Part shown: piece after piece, positions 25,667 through 34,177 of the stretch
Layout of the letters: every line of letters begins with the position of its first letter
How positions within the stretch are numbered: the first letter of the stretch is position 1
NCBI RefSeq assembly: GCF_900168265.1
Contig: NZ_FVZF01000012.1
Coordinates: 23,286-87,285 of the forward strand
Origin: Salegentibacter salarius
GTDB taxonomy: Bacteria; Bacteroidota; Bacteroidia; Flavobacteriales; Flavobacteriaceae
DNA length: 64,000 bases
Direction of reading: 5' to 3'
Translations under genes and position numbers: made by a program
The notes under the pieces: model-generated
The model's input: only the letters and a program-made list of their open reading frames with translations
What the model was told of the DNA's origin: nothing
The model's database searches: none

Positions 25667-26833
25667 TTATTCTCTTTTCTGTTCTTCTAAAGCCTTAAAA
25701 AACCTCTTTTCATAATCTGGAAGCAAGTTAGGATGGAAAATGGAAATGAGATCCTTAAGTACCAAATCCGGGCGTTGTGGGCCTAACTCGAAATAAAGAA
25801 CACCACCGGTTTCGCCTTTGGTTAAACTTACACTATATACCTTTTTATGCTGTACGGCTTCAAATTTTTGATAGTGGTTGGATTCTTCCAAAAGTTGCGT
25901 ATAAGAAGTGAATTGTCCTGCACTTATCCAAAATTCAGCGTCCTGTGCTTTTGCCAGTACACTTTCAAAAGAAAGGGCCATACTTCCGTTACCTTCAGTT
26001 TCTGCATAAACGTAATTTGCATTTGCATCCTTTATAAATTGTGCCTGCCAGGAATTTCCGTAAGGTAAATACCATTGGTCTTTATACATCGCGCCGCTTA
26101 AAACCTTTGGAGTCTTTTCAGCAGACTCTGCTAATTCTTTTGCTTCGTTATAAGAGGTTTCAATTTCATTGAAAATAGCTTCAGCTTCCTCTAATTTATC
26201 GTAAAAAACGCCGAAGAATTTGATCCATTCGGCTTTACCTAGGGGAGTTTTCTCTGTCCAGTCACCGTTATACATTACTGGAGTTCCTGTTTTTTGAATG
26301 GTTTCAAAGGTTTTGTTATTGCCATTTATGGCAAAACCAACCACAACATCTGGTTCCAAATCTATCAGTACTTCGGTATTGATATTTTCATTTTTACCAA
26401 GCTCTTTAATTTTTCCGGAATTGATCAATTTCCGGGTTTTTTCCGAAGAAATATAATCGAGTCCGGGGAATCCAATCAGGCTGTTTTCTTCGTTTAAAGC
26501 TTCCAGAGCCGGAATATGAGTAGTGGAAGTCACCACCATTTTTTCCACCGGGATTTGTATTTTTTGATCGAACTTCAAATCATCGGGAATTTCAGCATTT
26601 TCTTTCGCGAGAAGATAAGTGAAGGCTTTCTCAGCATTAGGCCAGGGAGTTTCGATTGTTAAGAGGTAGAAATCCCCAAAATCTTCAATGCTAAAGTTAT
26701 TAGCATAGCTTAATTCAACTGAATTTCCAGATTGTTCGTGACTTGTATTTTGCTCCTTTTGATTGTTTTTACAAGAATTAAGCAATAGAAAAATGATGCA
26801 GAAACTTAGGGATTTTACAATCTTTATTTTCAT
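25667..26833 (-). CDS. Periplasmic metal-chelate-binding lipoprotein (BtuF-like by context)
   Basis: This 388-residue lipoprotein has the signal MKIKIVKSLSFCIIFLLLNS followed by Cys21. Two lobes of the class III solute-binding fold are visible: VEKMVVTSTTHIPALEALNE, then LIGFPGLDYISSEK and EVLIDLEPDVVVGFAINGNN in lobe 1, and KVLSGAMYKDQWYLPYGNSW and YFELGPQRPDLVLKDLISIF in lobe 2. The sequence after Cys (KNNQKEQ) is not acidic, as expected for a protein kept in the periplasm. Together with the FecCD permease, FecE ATPase and the divergent riboswitch-controlled receptor it completes a B12-type importer. A haem or siderophore ligand cannot be excluded from sequence alone. Confidence 0.9.
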   Translation of the reverse strand: MKIKIVKSLSFCIIFLLLNSCKNNQKEQNTSHEQSGNSVELSYANNFSIEDFGDFYLLTIETPWPNAEKAFTYLLAKENAEIPDDLKFDQKIQIPVEKMVVTSTTHIPALEALNEENSLIGFPGLDYISSEKTRKLINSGKIKELGKNENINTEVLIDLEPDVVVGFAINGNNKTFETIQKTGTPVMYNGDWTEKTPLGKAEWIKFFGVFYDKLEEAEAIFNEIETSYNEAKELAESAEKTPKVLSGAMYKDQWYLPYGNSWQAQFIKDANANYVYAETEGNGSMALSFESVLAKAQDAEFWISAGQFTSYTQLLEESNHYQKFEAVQHKKVYSVSLTKGETGGVLYFELGPQRPDLVLKDLISIFHPNLLPDYEKRFFKALEEQKRE

Positions 26834-26886
26834 TCTTATTATTTTAAATGAAATTTACTTAATATAGTTTCATCTTATTTTTCAAC

Positions 26887-26911
26887 CTCTGAAGCAAGTT
26901 CAGCTTGATAA
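26887..26911. repeat. Degenerate REP-like hairpin, reverse orientation
   Basis: CTCTGAAGCAAGTTCAGCTT corresponds to the reverse strand of the dispersed element; CTGAA and TTCAG pair around GCAAG. It lies between the divergent btuF-like gene and the riboswitch. Confidence 0.6.
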
Positions 26912-27009
26912 AATTTTTAAAAATATCTTCTATACAGGAGTTTTCAAAAGTAAGATTAATTGGAATTTTATAGTCGCAATTCAGATAAATGTTTAATTTC
27001 GCATTGAAA

Positions 27010-27270
27010 TTTTTGGTTCGGATGTGAATTTTATCACGCCGATTAAAAGGGAATCAGGAAAAAAGTACGAGGTTAGAAGTACAAAATACGAAGCAAGAAT
27101 ATTTTATTCTTATTTCAAACTTCTTCCTTCTAATTTTTGTTAAGCCTGAGCTGTTCCCGCAACTGTAAGCTTAGTCTGTAATAGGACGCTTGTTGTTATC
27201 ACTTCAAAAACCACTGTTCTTTTTTGAACGGGAAGGTAAACAACGAGACGCGAGCCAGGAGACCTGCCAA
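27010..27270 (+). promoter_or_regulatory. Cobalamin (B12) riboswitch
   Basis: Conserved boxes appear in order: GATTAAAAGGGAATCAGG (27041-27058), CCTGAGCTGTTCCCGCAACT then GTAAGC (27145-27170), CCACTG (27211-27216), GAACGGGAAGG (27226-27236), and GAGCCAGGAGACCTGCC (27252-27268). This is diagnostic of the adenosylcobalamin-family aptamer. GGGAATCAGG and CCTGAGCTGTTCCC can pair, but 86 nt instead of the usual few separate them (27059-27144), and that insert itself folds. The sequence GGCAG (27314-27318), directly before the receptor ATG, can pair with CTGCC at 27264-27268. This suggests control of translation start, with B12 repressing the receptor. Confidence 0.92.
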
Positions 27271-27318
27271 AATATAACTAATAAATTCTTAGACTTTCGG
27301 GATAAAAGTCAGGGGCAG

Positions 27319-29160
27319 ATGAAAAAAACGCAGTTTTATATTTTATTTCTTGGCCTGCTTTGTGGCTTGCCAACACTTGCTCAAAACGATACGATAAACG
27401 TTTTGAACGAAGTATTCCTGACCGATACCAAACTGAAAGATTTCTCTACCGGCCAGCAGGTTACTGTTTTAAACGATTCGGTTTTAAAGAAAAACGGAGC
27501 GCTACTTACTTCAGCACTAAATTTTAATACCAATATCTATTTCAAGGAAAACGGGTTGGGGATGGTTTCTTCTCCATCTTTTCGTGGCACCACGGCGTCA
27601 CAAACTGCGGTTTTATGGAATGGGATCAATATCAACTCTCAATTTAACGGCCAAACCGATTTTAATACGCTAAACGCTGCCGGATATGATAATATTAGTG
27701 TGCGCGGTGGAGGAGGAAGTGTAGTTTACGGAACCGGTGCTATTGGTGGCACGGTGCATCTAAACACCAATCTTGATTTTAGCGGAAAAACTAAGCAGAA
27801 TATTTTTTTGCAATATGGTAGTTTCAATACGCTGGATGCTCGTTATAAAATAAAGACTTCCGGAAAGAAATGGAGTTTGAGTGTGGCGCTAGCGCGAAAT
27901 TCTTCTGACAATGATTACGAATGGCCGGTTGAAGGCAGAATTAATGAAAATGGAGAATTCTATAATAACAACCTTAACATAGGGCTGGCTTACCGTTTAA
28001 ATAGTAAAAACACACTGAAGTTTTACAGCGAGGTTTTTGATGGGGAAAGGCATTTTTCCCTGATTAGACCTTCAGAAACCCGTACAAAGTACCGCGATTT
28101 AAATACCCGGAATTTACTGGAGTGGGTAAGTGAATTTGGAGATTTTATCTCGGTGGCAAGACTTGCACATTTAGATGAAAACTATCGTTATTATGACAAT
28201 ATAGCTTCAGAAAATTATTCATTTGGCGAGGCAAAAACGCTAATCGGTAAATATGATCTAAAATATTCAGTCTCCAAAACACTGGAATTTAATACCGTTT
28301 TAACCAACACTTATACCGATGGTGAGGGGTCTGGAATTGAAGAAAATACCCGAAACATTTTTTCCGCAGCTCTTTTAATGAAACACAAGCCGTTTCAGAA
28401 ATTTCAATATGAATTAGGCATCAGGAAAGAAGCAACCAATAATTATGAAAGTCCGTTATTGTTTTCTGCAGGAATGAATTATGAATTTACAGATTTCTAT
28501 AGCTTCAAAATGAATGTTTCCCGAAACTTCAGAATCCCTACCTATAATGATCTTTATTGGGCAGGCGCTGGAAATCTTGATTTAACCCCTGAAACTTCTA
28601 ACCAGGTAGAACTGGGAAATCATTTTAAATATCAAAATCTCACTTTTAGTCTTACCGGGTATTATATTCAGATTGATGATATGATTCGCTGGTTGCCTTC
28701 AGAGAGTAACGTATGGCGTCCCAGGAACGAAGAAAGAGTGGAAACGTACGGGTTAGAGATATTGGCCGGCTGGCAAAAGCAGCTTTCTAAGGATCATCAA
28801 ATTAGCACTTCGGGTACTTACGCCTATACGGTTTCAGAAAATATGAATACCGGTTACCAGCTTATCTATGTGCCTTTTCATAAAACAACCGGTGCATTTA
28901 CCTATTCATTTAAAAACTTAAACCTGGATTATCAGCTTTTATATAATGGCGAGGTTTTTACCAGGTCTGATAATAATTCCCGCTATAATATAGACTCCTA
29001 TTTGGTTTCAAACCTTGGACTCTCTTATGATTTCGGGAAAAATAATACTTACAAACTGGGAACCCGAATCTTAAACATTTTTGATGAAGAATATCAAGGT
29101 GTGGAAGACCGATGGATGCCCGGCAGAAATTTTAATATATACCTAAACCTTAATTTTTAA
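27319..29160 (+). CDS. TonB-dependent outer-membrane receptor, BtuB-like
   Basis: I chose the ATG at 27319 because it begins a signal peptide (MKKTQFYILFLGLLCGLPTLAQ) and lies 51 nt after the riboswitch core, preceded by AGGGG. An open frame reaching back to 27190 only reads through the riboswitch. The product is 613 residues. After the signal comes a possible TonB box (DTINVLNEVFL), then the plug (VTVLNDSVLK; SFRGTTASQTAVLWNGININ; VRGGGGSVVYGTGAIGGTVH). A 22-strand barrel ends in NIYLNLNF. With the riboswitch, cobalamin or related corrinoids are the likely ligand. It probably forms an operon with the BtuG-like gene 72 nt downstream. Confidence 0.94.
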   Translation: MKKTQFYILFLGLLCGLPTLAQNDTINVLNEVFLTDTKLKDFSTGQQVTVLNDSVLKKNGALLTSALNFNTNIYFKENGLGMVSSPSFRGTTASQTAVLWNGININSQFNGQTDFNTLNAAGYDNISVRGGGGSVVYGTGAIGGTVHLNTNLDFSGKTKQNIFLQYGSFNTLDARYKIKTSGKKWSLSVALARNSSDNDYEWPVEGRINENGEFYNNNLNIGLAYRLNSKNTLKFYSEVFDGERHFSLIRPSETRTKYRDLNTRNLLEWVSEFGDFISVARLAHLDENYRYYDNIASENYSFGEAKTLIGKYDLKYSVSKTLEFNTVLTNTYTDGEGSGIEENTRNIFSAALLMKHKPFQKFQYELGIRKEATNNYESPLLFSAGMNYEFTDFYSFKMNVSRNFRIPTYNDLYWAGAGNLDLTPETSNQVELGNHFKYQNLTFSLTGYYIQIDDMIRWLPSESNVWRPRNEERVETYGLEILAGWQKQLSKDHQISTSGTYAYTVSENMNTGYQLIYVPFHKTTGAFTYSFKNLNLDYQLLYNGEVFTRSDNNSRYNIDSYLVSNLGLSYDFGKNNTYKLGTRILNIFDEEYQGVEDRWMPGRNFNIYLNLNF

Positions 29161-29232
29161 CCAGCATGATGCTGGAAGCAAATATTCATAAAATAAGACA
29201 ATTTGCTCCGCTCCTTGCTAAAATTCTAACCA

Positions 29233-30297
29233 ATGAAGAGAATCAGTAAACTATTAACCATTGCCATTTTAGGTGGCTTATTTTTGAATTCGTGTAGCAG
29301 TGATGATGATGTAGTTGAACCGTCAGAACAGCAACCGGAAGGAACATACACCGATGGCTTTTTTGTTCTAAATGAAGGAAATTCAGGTGGCGGCTCAGTT
29401 ACTTTTATCAATAATGATCTTGAAAATGTAGAACAGGAAATTTACAAGGCAGCTAACGCCGGGGATGATTTGGGGCAGTATATGCAATCTATCTTTTTTG
29501 AAGATGATCTAGTCTATATTATTTCTAATGGCTCAAACCTGATTACGGTGGTTGACAGGTACACTTTTGAGCTGGTTGGTAAAGTAGATAGCGGTCTTAA
29601 TGTTCCCCGATATGGAACAGTTGAAAACGGAAAAGCTTATGTAACAAATTTGGCCGGTTTTGAAGATGCTGATGCTACCGAATTTGATGATTATGTTGCC
29701 GTAATAGATTTAGAAACTTTACAGGTTGAAGAAACCATAGCATTAAATGCTCCTGCCGAGCATATTGTAGAAGAAGACGGAAATATTTATGTACAGAATG
29801 CTGTATTTGGTGCCGGAAATACGGTTTCAGTGATTGATGCCGGTTCTAATGAAATAGTTAATACTATTGAAACCGAAGAAACCCTGAATTCTATTGAAAT
29901 TGAAAACGGAGCCCTTTATGCTTTAAGTGCTTCCAAACTCGAAAAAATAGATCTGAACTCTGGCGCCGTGTTGGATGAAATAGAAATCAATACGGATGCA
30001 GGAAGCGCAGCTAATCTTGTTCTTGAAGACGGATTGATTTATTATACAATAGGAAATTTAGTGTTTATGATGGGGGAAAATGCGGAAGCGGCTCCTGAAG
30101 AAGCTTTATTTTCATATACTTCTAACTCTGATTTTGGGATAATGTATGGTTTCGAAGTTGAAGATGATAGAATTTATATTGCCGATGGTGGAAATTTTTC
30201 TTCCAATAGTTTTGTTGAAATTTATAGCCTAAGTGGCGAATTACTGGAAAATATAGAAGTAGGTGTGGCACCAAACGGATTCTACTTTAACGACTAA
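29233..30297 (+). CDS. BtuG-like surface beta-propeller lipoprotein (DUF5074/YncE type)
   Basis: This 354-residue lipoprotein has the signal MKRISKLLTIAILGGLFLNS followed by Cys21 and an acidic SSDDDVVE, a Bacteroidetes surface-export signal. The rest is made of YncE-like propeller blades: GFFVLNEGNSGGGSVTFIN, LVYIISNGSNLITVVDRYTF, KAYVTNLAG, YVAVIDLETLQVEETI, and the final VEIYSLSGELLENIEVG. In Bacteroides, BtuG is a seven-bladed lipoprotein that caps BtuB and captures cobalamin. Architecture and position directly after the BtuB-like gene under a B12 riboswitch make this its probable counterpart. Confidence 0.85.
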   Translation: MKRISKLLTIAILGGLFLNSCSSDDDVVEPSEQQPEGTYTDGFFVLNEGNSGGGSVTFINNDLENVEQEIYKAANAGDDLGQYMQSIFFEDDLVYIISNGSNLITVVDRYTFELVGKVDSGLNVPRYGTVENGKAYVTNLAGFEDADATEFDDYVAVIDLETLQVEETIALNAPAEHIVEEDGNIYVQNAVFGAGNTVSVIDAGSNEIVNTIETEETLNSIEIENGALYALSASKLEKIDLNSGAVLDEIEINTDAGSAANLVLEDGLIYYTIGNLVFMMGENAEAAPEEALFSYTSNSDFGIMYGFEVEDDRIYIADGGNFSSNSFVEIYSLSGELLENIEVGVAPNGFYFND

Positions 30298-30330
30298 AAG
30301 ATTGTTTTTCTGTTAAATTGCATTTGCATA

Positions 30331-30366
30331 AAAAAAGCCCCGTTTCTTTTTTGAAACGGGGCTTTT
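30331..30366. terminator. Bidirectional rho-independent terminator
   Basis: GCCCCGTTTC (30337-30346) pairs perfectly with GAAACGGGGC (30353-30362). It is flanked by A6 on the left and T4 on the right, so it can end both the BtuG-like gene and the convergent S41 peptidase gene. Confidence 0.92.
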
Positions 30367-30385
30367 GTATTCTAAGTTACTGAAA

Positions 30386-31870
30386 CTATTTCTTCAATTC
30401 AGCAGCTTTTTGCTTGATTTGTTCAGGAATTTCGTCTACATACATTCTCTGGTAATCAATATCATTATCACCACTCTCACCAATTTTAGTGAATCTTGAA
30501 TCGTAAGATATAGCAGGAATTGCCATTCTATTACCGGTAATATCAGCAAGAGCAGCAGCCAGTAAGGTTTCTTCAGGTGTGCCCAGTTCTATTAAGTTTA
30601 CAATATCTTCTTCAGCTTCAATATCAGGAATCAATCCTTCCTCGTAATATGCGTCTTCATCTGCATTTTTAGATTCGTAGATCAATGGCTGAATTACATA
30701 TTTATGATTAGGATTACGGTTTTGTCTTGTAAAGTTAGGCGAATCATACAAAGGTGCCGCCGCCTGGAATTTACCAACAGTAGAAGTACCTACGTGCACA
30801 ACCTCTATATAAGGCGCAAGACCGTTCATCACCAATTCACTGGCAGATGCCGTAGAACCTGTACCTATAATATAAACTTTGCTAAGACCAAGACTATTAA
30901 TCATCTCTTCGGTTCTAATTTTATCATTAAACCTGTCAACCAATTCTTCTTCTGAGAACTGACTTTGTAAAAGATCGTTCCAGCTTTGTTTAGAGAAAAT
31001 TTCACCGTTAAACTGGCCGGTAATCATACTGGAAAGGTCTACCGCACTTTCTACAGAACCACCGCCGTTATACCTAAGGTCTAGAACTAACTCGTCTACA
31101 CCTTCAGCTTTTAATTCTCCAAATGCAGCGTTTAATTCATCATCAAAATCAGCAGTAAAACTGTTGTACATAATGTATCCTACATTTATTCCATCAACAT
31201 CCAGGGTTTTAGCCACTAATACTGGGTTCTCGGTAAGTTGTTCCCTTGTTAAGGCAATAGTTTCATCGGTATTACTAATGGTATTATCATTAATTTCAGC
31301 TACGGTGATCTCATAGCCATCTCTTCCTAAAAGAGATTGGTAATTATCCAGGGTCATTGATTCTCCGTCAATATCGGTAAAAAGTACACCGCGTGTTACA
31401 CCTGCTTCGTCGGCAGAGCTTCCGGGAATTACATAGCGTACGTAGGCTAGAACACCATTATCGCCGAATCTTACCAAACCATAATCCATTCCGGTAGTAG
31501 TACTAATTCCGCTTTGGCTATTTTCTAAAACAGTATAATCGTCTACAATAAAACTAAAGCGATCTTTAGGTGCAGGAACTTTAAGTCCGTTTCTAAAAAG
31601 ATCTTCGGGAGAGTCGAAGCTAGCTAACCACTCATCTTTATCTGATTCAGAATCAAAATAGTTTTCTCCTAGTTCAGGAACATCTGCTTCATATACATAA
31701 TAGATGCTCATAGCATCATATAAATAATTCTCAATTTCTAAATTAGGGGTTTCCCCTGGTTTGTCTCCACCTTCTACTACGGGGAAACGTTCGTCGTCAT
31801 CGTCTTTAGAACAGGAGCTTAAAATCCCTGTAAATAAGAATAAAAGTAAAACTAGTTTATTAATCTTCAT
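30386..31870 (-). CDS. S41 family C-terminal processing-type peptidase, lipoprotein
   Basis: This 494-residue lipoprotein has the signal MKINKLVLLLFLFTGILSSC with SKDDDDERF after the Cys, suggesting surface display. A PDZ-like domain (about 105-200; VRYVIPGSSADEAGVTRGV) precedes the S41 protease core: VGYIMYNSFTADFDDELN, LVLDLRYNGGGSVESAVDLS, and GTGSTASASELVMNGL, which contains the catalytic Ser. A Lys in STVGKFQAAAPLY probably completes the dyad. Similar proteins are frequent in flavobacteria; substrates are unknown. It converges with the B12 operon at a shared terminator. Confidence 0.92.
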   Translation of the reverse strand: MKINKLVLLLFLFTGILSSCSKDDDDERFPVVEGGDKPGETPNLEIENYLYDAMSIYYVYEADVPELGENYFDSESDKDEWLASFDSPEDLFRNGLKVPAPKDRFSFIVDDYTVLENSQSGISTTTGMDYGLVRFGDNGVLAYVRYVIPGSSADEAGVTRGVLFTDIDGESMTLDNYQSLLGRDGYEITVAEINDNTISNTDETIALTREQLTENPVLVAKTLDVDGINVGYIMYNSFTADFDDELNAAFGELKAEGVDELVLDLRYNGGGSVESAVDLSSMITGQFNGEIFSKQSWNDLLQSQFSEEELVDRFNDKIRTEEMINSLGLSKVYIIGTGSTASASELVMNGLAPYIEVVHVGTSTVGKFQAAAPLYDSPNFTRQNRNPNHKYVIQPLIYESKNADEDAYYEEGLIPDIEAEEDIVNLIELGTPEETLLAAALADITGNRMAIPAISYDSRFTKIGESGDNDIDYQRMYVDEIPEQIKQKAAELKK

Positions 31871-31991
31871 AAATGTTAAGTTTGTTTTAGATTGCTAAAA
31901 ATACCCACAATAAATTAAATTCAAAATCCTTTTGTAACAAATATTACCGCTAATCGTTTAAAAGGTAAGAAGGCTATTAAACCAAGCATAA

Positions 31992-32507
31992 ATGAAACAA
32001 CAGGGCTTCCTGGATAAAATAAACCCGGTAAAAGATAAAATGTACCGGCTTGCGTTACGACTGCTTGTTTCAAAAGAAGCGGCAGAAGATGCTACCCAGG
32101 ATGTGATCCTAAAATTGTGGAATCAGAAGCATAAGCTCAAGGATTATACCAATCTCGAAGCTTTTGCAATGACGGTAACAAAAAATTACTGTTTGGATGA
32201 ATTAAAAGCGAAAAAGAATAGTAATTTAAGAATTGTTCATCAAAATTATGAAAATAACTCGATTTCTCCTGACAGAGGATTGGAGCTGAAAGATGAACTG
32301 AAGTGGATAAATGGAATTGTATCTGAATTACCAGAACAGCAAAAAATCGTTTTTCAGCTTCGTGATATTGAGCAGTTGGAATTTGAAGAAATTATGAAAA
32401 TTACCAACATGAAAAGTACTGCGGTAAGGGTAGCCTTATCTAGAGCGAGAAAAAAAATACGAGAGAGCTTAACAAAAAAGCATAATTATGGAATTGCAAA
32501 AAATTAA
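31992..32507 (+). CDS. ECF-type RNA polymerase sigma factor
   Basis: This 171-residue protein has sigma region 2 (MYRLALRLLVSKEAAEDATQ, DVILKLWNQKHKLKDYTNLEAF), which binds core polymerase and the -10, and region 4 (ELPEQQKIVFQLRDIEQLEF, EEIMKITNMKSTAVRVALSRARKKIRE), a helix-turn-helix for the -35. It lacks regions 1 and 3, as ECF factors do. It overlaps the next gene, a one-helix membrane protein, by 20 nt, the usual layout for a sigma and its anti-sigma factor. Confidence 0.93.
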   Translation: MKQQGFLDKINPVKDKMYRLALRLLVSKEAAEDATQDVILKLWNQKHKLKDYTNLEAFAMTVTKNYCLDELKAKKNSNLRIVHQNYENNSISPDRGLELKDELKWINGIVSELPEQQKIVFQLRDIEQLEFEEIMKITNMKSTAVRVALSRARKKIRESLTKKHNYGIAKN

Positions 32508-32940
32508 AGATTTACTGGAAAAATATGAAGCTGGGGAAACATCCCTGGCTGAAGAAAAAAAGCTCCGGGAGTACTTTAAGAGAAATGAAGTGCCTGATAG
32601 CCTAAAACCTTATCAAATTATCTTTGGTTTCTCTGAAATTGAGAGCAAGAAAAGCTACGAAAAGGAAATTTTATTGCCTTCTAATAAGCAGGATAATAGA
32701 TATCTCTGGACTGCTATTGCAGCAAGTGTGATCTTAGTAGTTGGGCTTTTCTTTTTTCAAAATAAACCCTTGGAAATGAGTGATAGCGATCTTGGCAATA
32801 TTCAGGATAAGGAAGTAGCATTACAAAAAAGTATGGAAGCGTTAAAAATGGTTTCCGAATTAATGAACGAGGGAAAAGAAGATCTTATTTACTTAAAAGA
32901 ATTTAATAACACCAAAAATAAATTTATAAAAACCGAATAA
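32488..32940 (+). CDS. Probable anti-sigma factor, single-pass membrane protein
   Basis: This 150-residue protein has an N-terminal cytoplasmic helical region (KDLLEKYEAGETSLAEEKKL, REYFKRNEVPDSLKPYQII), typical of Bacteroidetes anti-sigma-like proteins. One transmembrane helix (YLWTAIAASVILVVGLFFFQ, about 73-92) and a ~60-residue periplasmic helix rich in Met, Leu and Lys follow. There are no zinc-binding His/Cys motifs. The role is inferred from the 20-nt overlap with the sigma gene and the topology. Confidence 0.8.
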   Translation: MELQKIKDLLEKYEAGETSLAEEKKLREYFKRNEVPDSLKPYQIIFGFSEIESKKSYEKEILLPSNKQDNRYLWTAIAASVILVVGLFFFQNKPLEMSDSDLGNIQDKEVALQKSMEALKMVSELMNEGKEDLIYLKEFNNTKNKFIKTE

Positions 32941-32943
32941 CCC

Positions 32944-33471
32944 ATGAGAAAGATAGCAATTATAGTATTTATTGGTTTGTTGCCAATGATAAGCCAGGCC
33001 CAGTCCTTTGCCAAGTATGAAGACATGAAAGATGTTGATGCTATGGTAATGACCAGCAAGATGTTTAAAATGCTTGCTAAGGTAGACCTAAGTGACGATA
33101 ATCCAGAAGCAAGAGAGTACCTTAAGCTTATTGAAAACCTTGATGAGATTAAAATGTTTACCAGTACTACCGCATCAGTAAGAAGTGAGATGCAAAAGGA
33201 CGTAGAATCTTATTTGAATTCTAATAATTTAGACCAGTTAATGCGGGTAAAAGAAGATGGAAAAAATATTCGCTTTTATTCGAAGAGTGGAAAAAGAGAT
33301 AATTACGTAAGCGAGCTCTTTATGTTTATGGAAGGCGAAAAAGAAGGAGAGCCCATTTCGGTAATCTTAAGTATTACGGGTGAAATAGATCTTTCCCAGC
33401 TATCCCGTTTAACTTCAGACTTAAAAATTCCTGGTGCTGAAGAGCTTAAAAACGTAGAAAATAAATCTTAG
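32944..33471 (+). CDS. DUF4252 periplasmic protein
   Basis: This 175-residue protein has a signal peptide (MRKIAIIVFIGLLPMISQAQ). The body (MTSKMFKMLAKVDLSDDNPE, LIENLDEIKMFTSTTASVRS, MRVKEDGKNIRFYSKSGKRD, SVILSITGEIDLSQLSRLTS) matches DUF4252, a Bacteroidetes-specific domain encoded downstream of ECF sigma genes. It begins 3 nt after the anti-sigma-like gene, so it is in the same operon. It is probably part of the envelope-stress response that the sigma factor controls, perhaps autoregulated. Biochemical role unknown. Confidence 0.88.
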   Translation: MRKIAIIVFIGLLPMISQAQSFAKYEDMKDVDAMVMTSKMFKMLAKVDLSDDNPEAREYLKLIENLDEIKMFTSTTASVRSEMQKDVESYLNSNNLDQLMRVKEDGKNIRFYSKSGKRDNYVSELFMFMEGEKEGEPISVILSITGEIDLSQLSRLTSDLKIPGAEELKNVENKS

Positions 33472-33493
33472 AATAACTTTAGAATCAATAATC

Positions 33494-34039
33494 ATGAAAT
33501 CGATAAAAATATTAGGATTAGCATTGGCCGCTACTGCGTTTGTTTCTTGCGCCAGTGAACCAAGTTTACAGGAGTACTATGTAGAAAATCAACAGGATAA
33601 TAAATTCATTGCAGTAGATGTACCAACAAGTATGTTCACCAATGTTGAAGAGGTGGATGAGAATCAAAGAGCCACATTAAAAAGCGTGAAGAAAATAAAC
33701 CTTTTGGCGCTACCCGTTAAAGAGAATAAAGAGGAGTATGAAGCTGAAAAGACCAAATTAGCCAATATTCTAAAAGATGAAAAGTACCAACTTTTAATGA
33801 AATACGGTTCAAATAATCGCAAAGCAGAAATTTATTTTACCGGAGAGGAAGATGCGATTGATGAAATTATTGTGTATGGCTACGATGATACAAAAGGAGT
33901 TGGAGTGGCAAGAGTTTTGGGAGAAGATATGAGTCCTCAGAAAATAATGGAATTAATGAAATCTCTGGAAAAAGGAGATGTAGATGTGGAAGGTTTAAAA
34001 GGAATTACCGGTATGTTAAATGCCGAAATTGGAGAGTAG
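33494..34039 (+). CDS. DUF4252 lipoprotein, paralogue of the preceding gene
   Basis: This 181-residue lipoprotein has the signal MKSIKILGLALAATAFVSC. The residues after the Cys (ASEPSLQEYY) are not an acidic cluster, so it probably faces the periplasm. DUF4252-like pattern: KFIAVDVPTSMFTNVEEVDE, LKSVKKINLLALPVKENKEE, LLMKYGSNNRKAEIYFTGEE, IDEIIVYGYDDTKGVGVARV. It is the last gene of the four-gene sigma operon, 22 nt after its paralogue. A soluble and a lipid-anchored copy side by side suggest partners. Confidence 0.86.
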   Translation: MKSIKILGLALAATAFVSCASEPSLQEYYVENQQDNKFIAVDVPTSMFTNVEEVDENQRATLKSVKKINLLALPVKENKEEYEAEKTKLANILKDEKYQLLMKYGSNNRKAEIYFTGEEDAIDEIIVYGYDDTKGVGVARVLGEDMSPQKIMELMKSLEKGDVDVEGLKGITGMLNAEIGE

Positions 34040-34061
34040 TTTTTAGTTGAAACTATTTAAA

Positions 34062-34169
34062 AGGTTGTTTGAAACGCTAGTACGTTACCCTGAAATTGGT
34101 TCATAATCTAATTCTAATAAACTTAGAATTTGAAACAAGTTCAGATTGCCGAATCGTTTCAAACAACCT
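34062..34169. repeat. Long hairpin containing degenerate REP-like copies, between convergent genes
   Basis: AGGTTGTTTGAAACG (34062-34076) and CGTTTCAAACAACCT (34155-34169) are perfectly complementary. Within, CGTTACCCTGAAATTGGTTC (34083) and GAAACAAGTTCAGATTGCCG are two inverted, decayed REP-like copies. It separates the DUF4252 lipoprotein gene and the convergent purB and probably acts as a two-way transcription stop. Confidence 0.78.
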
Positions 34170-34177
34170 ATTTTTAG

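Noticed and set aside
27190..27318. Upstream extension of the BtuB-like receptor
   Set aside because: The frame is open back to 27190, but these bases are the 3' part of the cobalamin riboswitch. The translated part has no signal peptide, whereas the ATG at 27319 starts a typical one.
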